A stretch of DNA of 64,000 bases. Origin: Opisthocomus hoazin (Eukaryota; Chordata; Aves; Opisthocomiformes; Opisthocomidae). Below the pieces are notes generated by a model. The model made no database searches. It was not told the DNA's origin and was given only the letters and a program-made list of their open reading frames with translations. Shown piece by piece: positions 12,456 through 27,400 of the stretch (the stretch's first letter is position 1; the number at the start of each line of letters is the position of its first letter). The stretch covers positions 20,253,537 through 20,317,536 of the forward strand of contig NC_134428.1 in NCBI RefSeq assembly GCF_030867145.1, written 5' to 3'. The translations under genes and the position numbers were made by a program.

Positions 12456-15400
12456 CTGAAGGAAAAAGGGAGAGGTCAGCCACTCGTTACTACGTTCAAC
12501 CAGCAAACATCCCAGACCCCTCAGATTAGTAACAGCCTTCCTGCGTACGGCAAAAATACAAAAGAGCAGCCACTGCTAATCTGAAGCAGTGTTTATTCAG
12601 TCGTTGCTTCTTTTGAACTATTCAAATCATTCACAGTCTACAGGGATCCATCATTGGGCCGTTTGGAGTTAGAAAACTCCAGTTACAAAGGGGCACAGGA
12701 CAAGACAGCTCTGCTTGCATCTCCAGCGGAGAGTTCCTGCACATGGTACTCGTGGTCATCCCCATCCCAACTGGAAACGTAGTCAGAAGCACAACTACTC
12801 ACACTAGGCAGCCTGTTCTCTCCACACCTGCCCTCCATAGGTCCCTGGCACCGTCTGTACCGGGACGCAGTACAATGCAATGGCAACTGGGATTGCTCAG
12901 TGCCTTTTCTAACACCACCATAAGTGAGGTTAGGAGTAGGTCAGTTTGTTTCACTGCCACAAACACACCATTCTTCCTGGTCTTCCCTCAGTGCTAACAC
13001 AGCTGTTAGGAAACAATCTAGTCTCCATTCAGCTTTGAGAGCAATCATAATGGTCAGAAGCAGGATGCGTTATGAGCAGTGATTCAAGGGATGAGTAGAC
13101 AAGAAATCCCACGTTAGGAACTGGTAATTAAAACCAACCATTGCCTAAAAAAAAGCACCAAAACCAAACAAAAATAAACAAATCAAAAAACATGGCAAAC
13201 ATTTTGTCCTGAAGTCCTAAAAGCAAAAGGGCCTTGAAATGTCACTTTTAAAAAGTGACCTTCCTGGTCCAAGTACCGCTTAAAATGACAAGTAAATACA
13301 ATTAGGGCAGACAGTGCTCCCCATTTGCAACCCCACCTGCTTCCCCACTGCTGGATGCAGCTGGTCAGATACTCCGTTACTTTTTTGATGCTCTCAAGGT
13401 CCCCATGAGAACAACTGAGCAACAAAGGCAGTCGAGACTGGATGAGCGTGCAGGAGGCCTCTTCCGTGTTCTGGTATCTGGTTTCTGCTTCAGCCAGGAT
13501 CAGCTCCACCATGCTGATCAATTCTGATGCCTTTAGGTGGAGGACAAATTCCTCACGGCGCTTCTGTAATGCAAGAGAACACCCAAAATGAATCCAGGCT
13601 GAATCCCTAGATCCTTAATTCCTTCTAGTCACACTTTCCCCAACTGGAACAGAACATGTCTTAGGCCTAGACTTAAGAACTCCCCCATATCTAGAGCTCC
13701 GCAAGCATGCATCACAGCCCCAGATGAAGTCTCTTTATCCCTCTTCTACTTCTGAATTCATTTACTTCCAACTCTGCATGTGTGTGATGGAACAAAAACC
13801 ACAATTCAGTCACCAAACCAAAGAAATTCCTCTGTCGAGAAGAGACGCAATCCCTGTTTCTTGGTGAAACGGGAATTATCCCACACTTGGTTTTAGCTTG
13901 CTCACCACTGTAGCCTTGTGCCTAGATGTTTAACAGATATGGTGGCAACTGCTGCAGGAGCTGCAGAGGAAATGCCAAGTGGGCAGACTTACGTGTGTTC
14001 ATATCAGCTTTCTGGACTCAGAATTGCCACTGTAATATGTAACACAGCACAGCAGAGCAGCTAAGCAACCAGCTGAGGTACATGCAGCAAACTTGGCATG
14101 CTGCACCTGCATCACTCCAGCCACCTCTTGGGCCACGGAAAAAAAAGGCATTGTGAAAGCATCGCCTCTCACTCCTTCCAGAGAGGATTCCTGGAAGAAC
14201 TGAACCACTACCTGAGGAGTTCTTTGGTCCCTTCCCTGCCAGATCCGAGGAATGTGAATACAGGCCCACAAGAAATCCAAGGATGCAGATGGGTCAAACC
14301 TGCCAGAAGACAAAAGAAGACAGATTTGCAATTAGAGTCAACGCAGCCCTTGGGCAGCACACAAACACATGGCAGTGTCTCTAAACATCATGAGTACTGT
14401 GAAGAAAGAAACATCTGCAAATGTAAAAATAGGATCCATTAAGTCCCAAGAAGGGGTTTGGTTCCATTCCCAGATTATGACTAAATATTTGCTGCAATAA
14501 GCACGGCACAGGATATGGAGCTGAACAAATGGCATTCAGCAAGAGTGTGGTGGCTACACAGAGACTTGCATCACAAGGCCAGAAGCTGGTTATCAGCACA
14601 AACAATTGGTACAATCAGACCAGTGACCCTACTGTCCCAGTGTCCAGAACATCCTACCCTGCCTGTTATCCTGGATTGCAGAAATCACTGGAATTGTTAG
14701 TGAGCAAGAGATCAATAATAAAACAATAAGAAAACTGAAATACTGCCAGCTTTAGAAGTATCGCTACTTTAGTCACGCCCTGAATTACCACCGTTAGGTG
14801 TTAGCATTTCCTGGTCTATAAGTGTAACAAGTTTAAGCAAGATACTACTACAGTGGCACTTCAGTATTTGAGAGCAATGTACAGAAGCCGAGAGCGAGGG
14901 CTGCTCCAGAGATCAGACTGGGAGCCTGACATCAGGAAGACAGTTAGAGAAAGACCAGTAATGGAGTTTAGTACAACCAAAAGATCGAGCAGAGCCTGCC
15001 CAGGTACAGAGACTGCCATCAGTTCCCTATCCAAGCCATCTTTCAAACCTCATGTTCATAAAGATTATCAACAAGGGCAATGCTAGATGGATTACCCAGT
15101 GATTAGCACTTCCTGTTTAGAACACAGCCAAATCTTTATGTGCTGCTTCCATCAAACAGCAGGTAACATTTATATCAAGGTACACAAATCAGCATGACTG
15201 AAATCAGCATCCTTCTCACAAAGCCTGTTTTTGGCTTGGTTACATCTCCTGGCAGATGCACACTGGAGCGTGGCAGCTCTTGTTCTCAGCTTCTGTTTGT
15301 TCTCTCTCAGACACAATTTGTTGTCCAACTTACAACTCCTTGCTAGGCCTGAAAAACCAGACTCACCTTTGCTCCCGGTTTCTGCAAAGCAGAAGCCTGA

Positions 15401-18400
15401 TGCACTGGTGTAGCGTGGTCCAGCTGGACTGGTGAGTGAGAAGAGCCAAGAGATACGGGCGGAAGGAGGGCACCTGGGACCCTGCCTGAAAGGACCAAAC
15501 AAAGAAGAGATGTAATAAACAGACCCTTGCTGCGAGGTGGATGTAGGAGATACCGTGCATATTACAGAAGGAGGATGATCCAGGCAGACAGACAGCACAG
15601 AAGACAACGTGTGGATTTAGGATTTGAATTGCAGCACTTTCTAACACAACACGGCATCAGCTGTGAAATTCAGTTTTACTCTTAGCTTTGGCATAGCACT
15701 TCTGGGCAAGCAATTTATCTGTCTGCAAAAATACCAATGAAATCACAGCTGGCTGGGCTGTTATGGGACTATGTTGTGTCTGTAACACACTTTGAAGTCC
15801 TGAAAAGAACACAGCTGAGGAAATATAAAGATAAGAGGAAACATAAGCCTTGCACTAGGAAGGATGCACCAGAATCCCTCTGGCAGTCAGCCTGTACTGC
15901 TTCGGAACCAGTATAGCAAGGCGTGGCAAAACATAAAACCACTCCTTGCCCTGTTACCAGGTGCAGGTCAGTACCCCAGTAAGGTGGTCTCAGCACAGTC
16001 GTCCCTCTGCCCAACAACCCTTACTTTGTTCCAGGAGAACAGTAGCTTCTGCTGGAGATCAGGGCAGCTGCTGATCACCTCTGGGTCCAGCATCTCCAGC
16101 CAGTCATTGAGAAGGCCAGAGGAGGGCCCGAGCCAAGCTGCTTCAGTGCTGAGAAGAAACCAAAGCCAGCATAGTATCAGCGGTGATGTCATGAACCCAG
16201 ACCTACCAGTGAATTCCCACCATTGCCTAGGCTCACCTGCAACTGTCCAGCTCCTCCTTCACTGGTGTTTCTTCTTTGTCTTGGAGTAACAAGGAGCTCA
16301 CCACAGCAATTGGTTTCATGGCAGGAAACCTGGCAGTGGTCTCAACAGTAGCTGAGAAGAGGACAGTCAGGAGTTCCTCCAAGTACGGAGAGTGAGTTTC
16401 AATTAGACCTTGAAGAACTAGTAGAGGGAGAAAGATGTCACTCATTAGCTTCAGGATGTGGTGAAAGCTATGGAACCTTATAAGAGTATCATGAAAGCAA
16501 TCAGTCCAGCATTCCCAAGAGCCCAGCTCAGCAAGGAAGAGGAAAGCCATTTTTGTCTGGGATAGTAGGCTTCTATTTCTCATTTTGTGAGCAGAAACCA
16601 ACAGTTTACCAAGAGACTTAATCCCAGCCCCAGATCACAGTTTATAAACCCACATACCAGTGCAGGGGAAGGAGGTGATACAAGATAGGACCAAGTTTAG
16701 ATCAGTTCACATTTTCTGATCCAGGCAGAAGGCAGCTTCCCACACCCTGCACACCAGGCACTCCCTTGCTGGGCTGGAAGTTCAGCCTGCTGCTGCAACA
16801 GCGAAGGAGGGCAGAAGGACAGCCATACCTTTGCTGATGAGCTCTGGCTCCACATTACACTTCTCTCCTGACTTCAGGGTTGCAATGATGGCACGTACCG
16901 TGGAGCTGATCAAGTCAGTGTCATGACGGAAAGTCAGAGCTTCTGTGAGGTGCAAAAAGCCACCTCGAACTGCAAAGAAATCACAGCATTGGCATCGCAG
17001 GGCCAAGCCAGCCCCCACATCAAGCTTCCCTCTTAAAGATGCCCCATGTGGCTCCAGGGCACAACTACTCAAACATCCAAACACACTACACTCTACTGCC
17101 ATTTTACTCTCCCCAAAACCCTTGACAGCTCTTCTACACATTACAGGGACACGTGGTTAAGAGAAAATTGTATAACCATAAACGCATTTCCATCCCTAAT
17201 CTTTCGGTTACAGACTCCTCCTCCCAACAGACAGCAGATGATAAACAACTCTACAAGTCATGATGTGACCTTGTTCAAGAGGTGTTCTTGCATGTTCATC
17301 TTTCAGGACTACAGCTAGCACAGAATTCCTCGCCTGAGCAATTGGAAGTAATCCCTGAAAGATCCACTGTGCTTGGTGAGATGCTACCAGGTGTCTACTG
17401 CAAACCCCCAGAGCTAAATCACTTGTCTGCATCCTCGTGGAGTTTGTATTGCAGTTTTGCTTCTGGCCCTTTCTTGTCCCACTGAGTCCCATAAGCTGCA
17501 CAACACCAGTACCGTCACTGATCCTGTGCCTTGAGGAGTACTGCACAGCAAAGGCCTTCAGCTGAGCTCGCAGAGGACCATCTTCCACTGCAGGGTTCTC
17601 CAACCACTGCAGCATCTGCATGAGGACTTTGAAGAAGAGCGAGGAGAAAGCAGTGTCTTGTGGCATACAGCGCTAGGGAGAGCGGAAAAAGACTTGCTTA
17701 TACACATTTCAAGAATACAACAAAGATAGCAGAAAAGGTGCAGATAGTGGCACATACTGCCAAGAACACATAGAGCACACCTACTCTGTTGGACCACAGC
17801 TCACTCAAATCAAGGCAGAAGTTTCTAGTGTACAAATGCAAGGCAGAAGACTCAGTCACACACATAATACCTCTCTCAGCATAACTAAGGGTAAATTTCT
17901 GCCTTCTTTCATAGCGATGAAAGGAATGAGATATTTCATTGGATAAATCTCAGCCTGCTCTGAAGATTTCTTTAAGGAATTACAGACATCAGCTCTCAAG
18001 TTGTCTGCAAGTGCTCTGGCTTGCAAGACACGTCCACGCTACAAAACAGCACAGACCAGAGATCCCAAAACCAACAGACACCCACAGCTGCAAATCCACA
18101 GTGCTGCGCAGCTCCCAGACTAGGCAGGGTACACCTAACTCTGCGTGTAAGCCCCAGTTCTCAGCAGTTGTAGGCTAATGTGGCCAGCCTGCATCCTGCC
18201 TAAGTCCAGACAACTTGAGTTCCTCTGTGCCAGGCTCCATTTCCAGCATCACAAAGGTAGAGGGTCTACACACAACAAAGCAGATGCTCTGCAGACTTTC
18301 TGTTTCCTCCCCACCCCTCTCTGTTCAATGCTACAAAGATTCTTGTCCCACATTGCTCACCTGATACTGGTACAACTGGCGCATCAGCGGGCAGGAGACG

Positions 18401-21400
18401 AAGTGGTTACGATGCATTGCCATCACCAACGCGCCGCTGTGTGGCGAGTTCATCAGTGCAGCTACTGCCTGGAGGAGCCGTGCTGTGATCCCAGTCACCG
18501 GCGCGTTCCCCTGGCGAATGCGAGCCAGTTCCTGCCCCAGGGCCTGCTGCAAGGCCAGGGCAAGCGGGCGCAGGTTTGAATTCTGCCACCGTGGGTCTGG
18601 ATTCAGTGGGAAAAGCTGGTAGGATACAGAAGGCAGTATGTTTATGAGAGCAAATAAAAGGACTTGCTATACCATAAACATCCTGAGGCAGAGGACTGAT
18701 TTACCTTGTACAATCACACTGACTGCTGGCTTACTGGAACCTTCTGATAGAGCTTTTTCAATATTTTAGCACCTGGTCCAGGAACAGGCGCAGCATCTAT
18801 GCGATCCCAACGTGACTATCAACAGTGACACCATGCAGGAATCACCATACTACCCAAATACAGGCAACCAACTTGGCCAATTAATTCCCTGTAGGCTCCT
18901 TCTGGAGTCAGCGGAGAGAGGGAAGCTCTGCAAGCAGACAAGCCAGAGTACAAATGCTGTTTGCACACAGCTTTGCTGCCAAGGCCCTGCGAGCATTTCA
19001 CAAATCCTCCATCCGCTGCTGAGAGGAAAGGCACTATACACAGAACAAACAAGGCGCAGAGACAGTAACACGCTAGTAGGCACTGACAGTACTAGACATG
19101 ATCAAAAGCCACACCATGTTCAAACCACAAGAAAAAAAATCCTTCAAATCCTTCCAGTATCAATTCCACCAGGCTGTAATGGTGCAGCCTCATCACATGC
19201 AGGGCTTTCATACTTCCTGCCTACAAACCCAGCAGGAGGAAGGGGTCAGAAGATGTAGGTAATAAGGGAAACTGATTTTATGAAGCCGCTGCAACGAAGT
19301 AGCCGACTGGCTAGAGGTTATAGCAGTACCTGCAGAAAGATGCCTGCTAGATCATCTTCTGGGCCCAGCACCCGGACCTGGCTTAAGGCCCGGATCCGGC
19401 TCTGGCCTTGAGAGTTCTCAGGACTAGACTTTGACCTTGCAGTCTCAGCACTGTCTGCAAGAGGAATAAATGAAAAGAAAGAAAAATGTCATTACGGTAG
19501 CTAGCAACTGGAGCCCCAACACTGGATCACCTTCAACTTTACAGTTTCTTAACTACCAAGGAATTCAGTAGCTTTTCTCTCAAGGCCAAGCAAGACCTAT
19601 TTTTACCGTATCACTCAGAACAACTCATTGTAGTAAACTCAATAATACCGGAACTTTCCCCTTCGCCAGGAGTGCAAAACTCTAGCAAGGACTGGTGTCT
19701 AACTGTACCTTGCTGATATGCTGCAACACAACCCGTTCTGAAGGCAGCTTTTCCTGTCCTTCTCAACAGTAACAGAGGAAGGAAGTTTGGAAGACAACTT
19801 TGATATTCAGAAGTTTAGGCTACCCCAGGCAGTACCTCGGCGGGCTGGTAAGGATGCAGTGAGCAGGGAGTGGAAAGTCTGGCCTCCTGTCGCTCCTCTC
19901 TCATGTTGAACCTCCACAAGGTGAGCCATATAGTCTGAAAAAGGACAAGATATGAACACACCATCATCTCCCCCTCTTTAGTAAAGCAGGGCAGAATTGG
20001 TTGCTGTTTGTACAGCTCCTGCAGTGAATGGAATTTGCTGTTCCCATGGACTTTGTAAACATGATGCTTCTCAGCCTTATTTTTTTACAGGTCAGCCTCC
20101 AAACTGCTTTTTAGACTCTGCACAATCCAATCCAGAAAATTCTCTCTACTTCGGGAAATACAGCCAAGGACCATCCAGACAAGCTCTAGGGAGGTGCCTA
20201 CAGTGACAACAGGCTGCCAAAGCAGACTGTGCACAGAGTTTGCTGAACTAGTTTGGATTCTTCCAGGGAAGTCACAGCAGATACTTGTGAAAACTATTCA
20301 AGAAAAAGTAAAATGCCTAGTCAGCCTCATATGAAGCTCTTACTCTTGTCCATGATGTTCTGCTCCAGTGTCTGCGGATCATGAGATACTGCCTGATCCA
20401 GGTATTGCAGGAGCTTGCTCATGCTGGAAACTGGGATTCCAAAGGACTGAACAAAGAGAAGGAGCTGCTGTGGCTCCAGGTCCTGCAGGGCTGAAATACA
20501 GAAACAGCAAGTACTCAGATCTCTGAATTGCTCACAGAGGGTTATCCCTATTACCTGATCTTTGTGCTGTTGGACCAACAGTGACACTTTAATGACCAGG
20601 CTGCAGAAAGCCTAAAGCCAGAAGTCTGACAGCTGCCTACTATGTTTTCTTTGCTCTGCAAATCATTGCCTTCTTATTGCATCTTCCAGTTAATTCACTC
20701 ACTGGCTAATCTGATCTTCTGTTTAATTTGATCAAAACCTCAGGAACCCAATAATTCGTATTAAAAAATAACTTCAACCCTATCTGTTGATGTCTGCAGG
20801 CAGGAATTATTGAATAATTCAATCACTGGCTATAGAGAGCTGTCATTTAATTAGTAAGAAAGGGAAGAAAGCTCTGAATACCAAGAAAAAGAGCACTGAC
20901 AAGCTGTGCAAGGACAAAAGTAACTACGGTTATAGTTTACATGCTTCAGACACCGTTCTCCACATTTTGAGCACACCATGCCCTGTGGAAGCAGTGCTGT
21001 GCCTGTCGTCTGGTGACTGCACAGCTTAGTTCAATCTGAACTGTAACAAAGATGGGGCTCCCATTCAGAGTAATTTCCTTTAAAATGCACAGAAAGTGCA
21101 ATATCCACACATTCACTCTCCTACTCTAAAAGTAATAGTGACTGCATCTAAAAGCCAGCAAGATTCAGTGCTTGGATCAGAGTGGGAGGAAATGCCTTCT
21201 ATACTGCAGTAACGAGCTCTACCAAAGGCACTGAATGCCTCTTTAGTCTCAGCTTTCAGTGGGTTCTGCTCTTAATGCTGTGGAGATTAACCTGTGGGGT
21301 CTGATGGTTAGCAAGGTTGTATCTGTTCTCAAACCCTTGTTACATGAACTACATCATGGCTGAGCAGGGAATCCCACAACATTCCCTGCCTGGAACCAGC

Positions 21401-24400
21401 TCATATTCTGTACGTCTGTTTGACAGTCCTAAGGGATGTAGCAAATAATCTACTGTACGTTTAGATTGCGACTGTCACAAAATCCAGAGACACGCTGCTC
21501 AGCTCTCTGCTCAGCTGCAGTGCCTGCAGTGCCTGATGGCCTCATCCCAGTAGGACGGCTGGGCACATAGAGGACTTGAGCAGCGAAGCCTCTCCCTTCC
21601 TTTCAGGAGGGTCTGAAATACCAACAAACATCCCACAGGCTCACCTGCATCCACAAGACGCGGGACCTCGGAGCGGATCATACGCAGCTTTAGCCAGTCC
21701 GGGAGCAGCAGAGCCTCCTCTGAGGTGTCAACCAGAAAAGCAGTAGGAAGGGGCTTTTTCTCTGGGAACCATATATCCAGTAAGGTATAAAAATCACCAT
21801 CCCCTGCTTAAGAGTGGATACAAAGTTATCTCTCATGTTCACAGGCACCTAGAACACCTTAGCCTTATCTGTACAAATCAATACACCAGAACACTTTCTT
21901 GTTCAAAAGGTCACAAACAACTTGGGAATCAACACTATCAAGTGGAACTGTGAACTACACATCTGAGTTCCCAGTTCTCACACTACAGTAAGTCTGAGTC
22001 CTTCTTGTTTAGCAGGGAGGGACACGCCATCATTTTGGTATTTCCTGCTGTCTGAAGAAGGCAAAAAAATACGCCTGCAAATCCTTCACTCTGTGCAGCA
22101 ATATTCTGATAGATCTTACAGCTACAAACAAATACTGCAAGGGACAAGCCTGTGAGTAGAAGGATTAACACCACTCTGACCTGATCCAGGAGATGGCGGA
22201 CAGAGGAAAGGCTCTCTGTATAGCCCATGACCCCTTGAATAATTCTGAGCACACTTCACTAACCTTGAGGCGGCCCTAGTGTCAGGAGAATAACCATGGC
22301 ATGAACCACAAGGATGTGCATAGTGGCTGTTTCCCCACTAGTCCAACGAAGGAACACCTGATCCTGGGACTCTGACTGGAAAAACGCAGAAGAAAACCGG
22401 ATGAACAAAGGTGGGGAGAGAAAGGAGAACGAGATCTGTGAGATGCAGATGAAAGGAGAACATGAGAATGGACAAATTAAGTCAGATCAAAGTTCCACCT
22501 AGCCCAGTATCTCTAACAGTGGCAACAAAAGCTACTCAAGGAAAAGTTAAAAAAGCTTTTCATGGACACATACACTTGGCTCTGGTATTATGCAAATGTC
22601 CAGTAATTTTCAGATCAGGGAATTCTTGAACCAGAGGTGGTTTCTACACTCAGTAACCCACAACATGCTTCTCTTGTTAACTTGTCCAGTTTCTTCTACC
22701 TGCTTAACAAACGCAGGGAGGCACTCACCCAGCTGTACACCTCCTCGCCCTCCTTACTCTGGCGCATGCGTTTGATGTAGTGAGAAAAGATGGAGAGAAG
22801 AGCAACAAGCACTGCATCTGATTCAGCACAGTACGAGAGCTTGGAGAAGAGGTGAGACATGATGGTAGAGCGTTCCACTATGAGTCGGGCTACATCCTGC
22901 AAGGGGAAAGGATCCATAAGGTCTTTGCTGAACAACACAGCCAGGTCCTCTGGCTTCACTGCATCACATTCTCCAGTTTCCATCATCAGCCCAGCTAACA
23001 CCACTCTGGAGATCAACATGTAGAGTCAAGAGCAGAACCATCACAAAAGAGAAAACACCAGTGCTTTGCATGCATCTTGTGATACCGTACAGTGTCTTCA
23101 GCTGTAGCATAGCTCCATTCTCATGCATCCTATTACAAAGTGAGCATTTACTTAGTAAAAATCTGATTTCTCTGAAGAAACAGATCTACTGACTCTTACA
23201 TTTAACATTCTCCACGTATCTAAACAGATTTATGCAGGCAGAACATGTGAGCCTCTAGGTCTGTGCCCCCATCTCCAAAAGACTGTTACGAAAGATGGAG
23301 TTCAATGGACTTAGAAGCAATGAAAAAACAAAGGACCCAGAGACAGAACACTGAAAACAAAAAACATTGTATAAAAGCCAAACATTGAAAAAAAAATATT
23401 TAAAAATCACCAAAATGAAAAAAAAAAAAGAGTGCATATGCCACCACTAAGGTTCCTGACTTCCCATTCTCTCCCCAGATACACGTGACTGCAGGTTTAG
23501 CACCCGCTGACTTGCGAAACACTACCAGCTAGTTGGATTTCCTTCAAATCACTATCCACTCTTGCATTCCCCATGCCATCTGAGATGGGCTGCTGGACTG
23601 GAGGTTATTGCTCCGGTATAGTTTTGTGATATGAAACCAAAGCCACAAGTTGCCTTCCAACACATATGCAGAAACACAAACATGCAGTTAGCAGATTCAC
23701 GTGCTCTCAAGAACCTCGTCATGCTGGTACAGCAAGTCACATGTCTACCACCGTCCTGACACACGCCAGGTCTCCCCCATGCAACCCCTCTGCCCAGGCA
23801 GCCGGGCCTCTCACCAGGGCGAGGTCATTGTGCTGTCCCTGCTCCTCCACTGGCGCATGCTGGGAGAGGTACACCAGGTAAGCACTGATGGTCTGGGGAT
23901 CTGTCTCCATGTGGATGGCCTAAAAGAATTTCTCTCATTAGAAACCAGGATTTCATGAAAACAAGCACCAGCACAAGAAAAAATACTTCTGCAAGGATAT
24001 AAACATGTCAACATCGCACCCACACGCCAGTTTGCTCAGGTTTGTTTTAGCATGAGTAGGACAAAGAAGCGGCTGGTCACTTATCCCAGCTACTAACACC
24101 TACCTGCTGCAAGGCAAGAGCTGTTGTCGCTCTAACACTGTCAAAGAGCGGCAGCTTTGGGAGGTCTCTCAGCAGCCACTGATACCCCTGCAGCAGTTCA
24201 GAATCGCCAGAGTCCTCTTCCATGGGGTGATCTTTCTCCTCTCCATCACGCAGTCCCCCTTCTGACAGCACCAGGGACAAGCCCTGCAAAAGTCACAAGG
24301 ACGTAGCTGTTGCATTTGAAGCCACAGCTGGACCACTCGTTTCATACTTGTGAATGTAACAGAAACAAGCTTCAAATACCATGGAACAATCCAAATGCAG

Positions 24401-27400
24401 CACACAACAGGTTTCACATCTCATATAAAGGGTTTGCTTGACAGCTACCCTGCTTGAAGTTTCAGTTTTCATCTTTTTGAGCTCTCTCTGCAATTCTGCT
24501 TGCCTTGACTGCGCTCTAGAGCACCAGGCACTCACTCATTTACATTCCCCACAGACAACAGCTGCTGCCAATTAGTCCACGTGGCACATGATCTGCTGAG
24601 TCTACACCTGAACTTCACAGGAAACATAGTAAAATCCAGCTCTATCCAAGGAAAGTACTACCTGGCTGTTGAACAAAGGCGGCTTCTGAGCAGCAGGGAG
24701 TAGAAGTGCATTTGATGGGGTTTGGAGATTGAGACAAGTTACTGAAGAAGGATGGCATGAAACAATTTCACTGCACTGGCTCTGGTCTCATGAGAATCTA
24801 GGAATCTGCCCTCAGCTTCTGATAAACCCTAGTCAAGATTTTCATTTTGCTCACCTTCATGGCCAAGACCCGTGAAGCCACCTGGGAGGAACTCAGGCGT
24901 CGTAGGAAATAGTCAAGCACCTCGCAGGTTGTCTGTTCATCTGCTTTGGGACCCAACAGCAAGTCTTGCAACCGTCCAAGCAACTGCCTTTGTTTCTGTT
25001 GTCTCTGTGGAGCAAGAAGTTGGCCTTTCCAATTAAATCAAATCCAGGATGCACAGAAAGTAGATAACAGAACCGATCCCCAGGAGACTACTTACCTGGC
25101 GTTTCTTGGCACGCTGCTCTTTACTCTCGCCCTCCTCTTCTTCTTCACCTGAGGTCGACTCATCAGCAGCATCGTGAAGCAGGAACTCACAAAGGCACTG
25201 CACAGGTAGGACGTCCAAGGAGCCCTCGCTGGACTGAACCAGATCTGCCAGCCATGGCATTGACTGCGATGAGGCCTAGGAACCAGGAGAATGACAATGC
25301 AAGATCAGCAGAACACAGATGCAGCACACCGATCATTTAATTCCTGAGCTGTAAACTGCCTTCCCCTGCATCTTTCTTAGCTTGCTTCTGCCCCTCACTC
25401 TGGTCAAGTTTCAGAGACGAGGGATCAGATCCCAACATTGCCAAGCCATCGAGGGAGCCCACCTGTCTTTGAATGATGTTGAGAAGAAAGTCAGGATGAC
25501 GACTGCGACACAGGAGGTGGCCTAAGCGAAGTGACTGGTTCAGGCTTTTCACCTGCTCCAGGACATGTGGTGGAGGTCTGCGCGGGGGGCCCCTGCCAGA
25601 GAAACAAGAAGTTATCCATAGGCAGACACACTTTCACTCCGGTGTTGATGAGGATCAGTCAGCTCAGTAGTGCACGAGGGCCATGTGCAGGTGGCAATCA
25701 GAGAAGGACCAAATGTGACACATATCCCACGGGCTACCAAATCACAGGGCTCTTCTTGCCCACATCTACCACCCTACGAGCAGTAGTTTCCTGACTAGCA
25801 TTAACTGGGATTTCATTATGGCACCAGACTGCAGAAGGCTACTTACTGAGGGTCCAGACTTGTCAGCTGGGACAGCAAGAGACTGCTGCTCTCTGTAATT
25901 GTTTGTTTTGTGGATGCAGCAGCCAGATGACCCTCAAACGCAAGAATCTCCTGTTTTTCCCTCTGGGAGATTTGAAGTTCACGATTAATCATCTCTGTGC
26001 GTGTCTCCTCATCCGTTAAAGTACATTGAGGATAGGAATAATTACTGAGAAAATAAGTTAAAAAAGAAAATGGTTATCTTCACCTATTCAAAACTCATGA
26101 ACCACAGTCACAAAGTCCCCAGAACCTCAGCTCCATTAGGCAACATAGAAAAAACAAGGCAGCTTCCCAGAGGCGCCAGGGACACTGAGACCTTTTCAGC
26201 AAGGCACATTACAGTCATCCCTCCCTTTTTCTCAGCTTTATTCACTTGCTTCTAATATTTCTGTTGGGGGAAGGCACCTTTCCCACTCAAACTGCAGTGC
26301 TGCTGCCAGTCAGCTTACTTTACACCAGTCCCACAGAAAAGGAAGGAGACAGCTGGCACAAACGTCATTCAGAAGTATGTGGGTTTGGTGGCCTGTTCGA
26401 TTTAAGCAGGGATTTAAGCATACTAACTTGGTCATGACCATTTCCATGAGCATCTTTAGAGAGGGGTATTCCTCCCATGCAGCCAGACCTGCAGCAGAGA
26501 AGCGCAATCAGAGATACAGGAAAAAAAGTGAGTCTTTATATATATTCTAACATACTCCAAGGTGGGGAGACACACAAACTCACTTTGGAACAGCTCACCA
26601 CACTTTGAGCGCAGACACCGCGATTCCAGCCACGTGCTGGTCCAAACCCCCACGCTGTGTATTTTTGCACACACAGGAACACACAGTTAGTTAACTGCGG
26701 CTATCTCACCAACCCAGCACATGCCTTGGACACAGGCAACCAGACTTCAGCAGACAGCACTGTGGCCTATTTTTGCAGCAGAACTAGGATCCTGAGAAAT
26801 GTCCATACTCACCAATGTTTTCAGGATTGAATGCAGCCACTACAAGCAGGAGAGGCCAGGCTTTCCAGTAGAGGGTAGAAATAGCTAGATTTGGAGGCTG
26901 GTACCTGTAAAAGCCATCAACAGATACAAATGGTTGGATTTGGTTACTTAAGGTCATCTCAAGACTGCTTTTCTCCTTAATCATGTACTATTTAGATTCA
27001 GCCACATCAGTTCAGGGGCTTTCAAAAAAAAAAAAAACAAAAACCAAAAAAACCCACTTATTCTAAAGCAGAGCAGAAAGATCAGAGTGCTTGCAGAGGA
27101 AAGTCTGTTCCATGACTCAGGTGTTACTTGACCTAGAGAAATTCCCACCTGAACATGACATTTGAAAGGTTTCCTCACGATTCTGCTACTAGAAATTGTA
27201 ATAGGGAAAAGCATCTTAAAATCTGTGAGCCAGTATTGTTAGTCACAAGGTGAAAATAAGTTAGATCACAACAAGATTGTCTATGTGATAAGCCTTACCC
27301 TGGGGGTAGCTGGATATTCTCTGGATGGTGGTAAGTGCACAGATTTAAGACTGCATCGATCAGCTGGATTCTTTCTACCCTCAGGACCTCGACATCTGGA

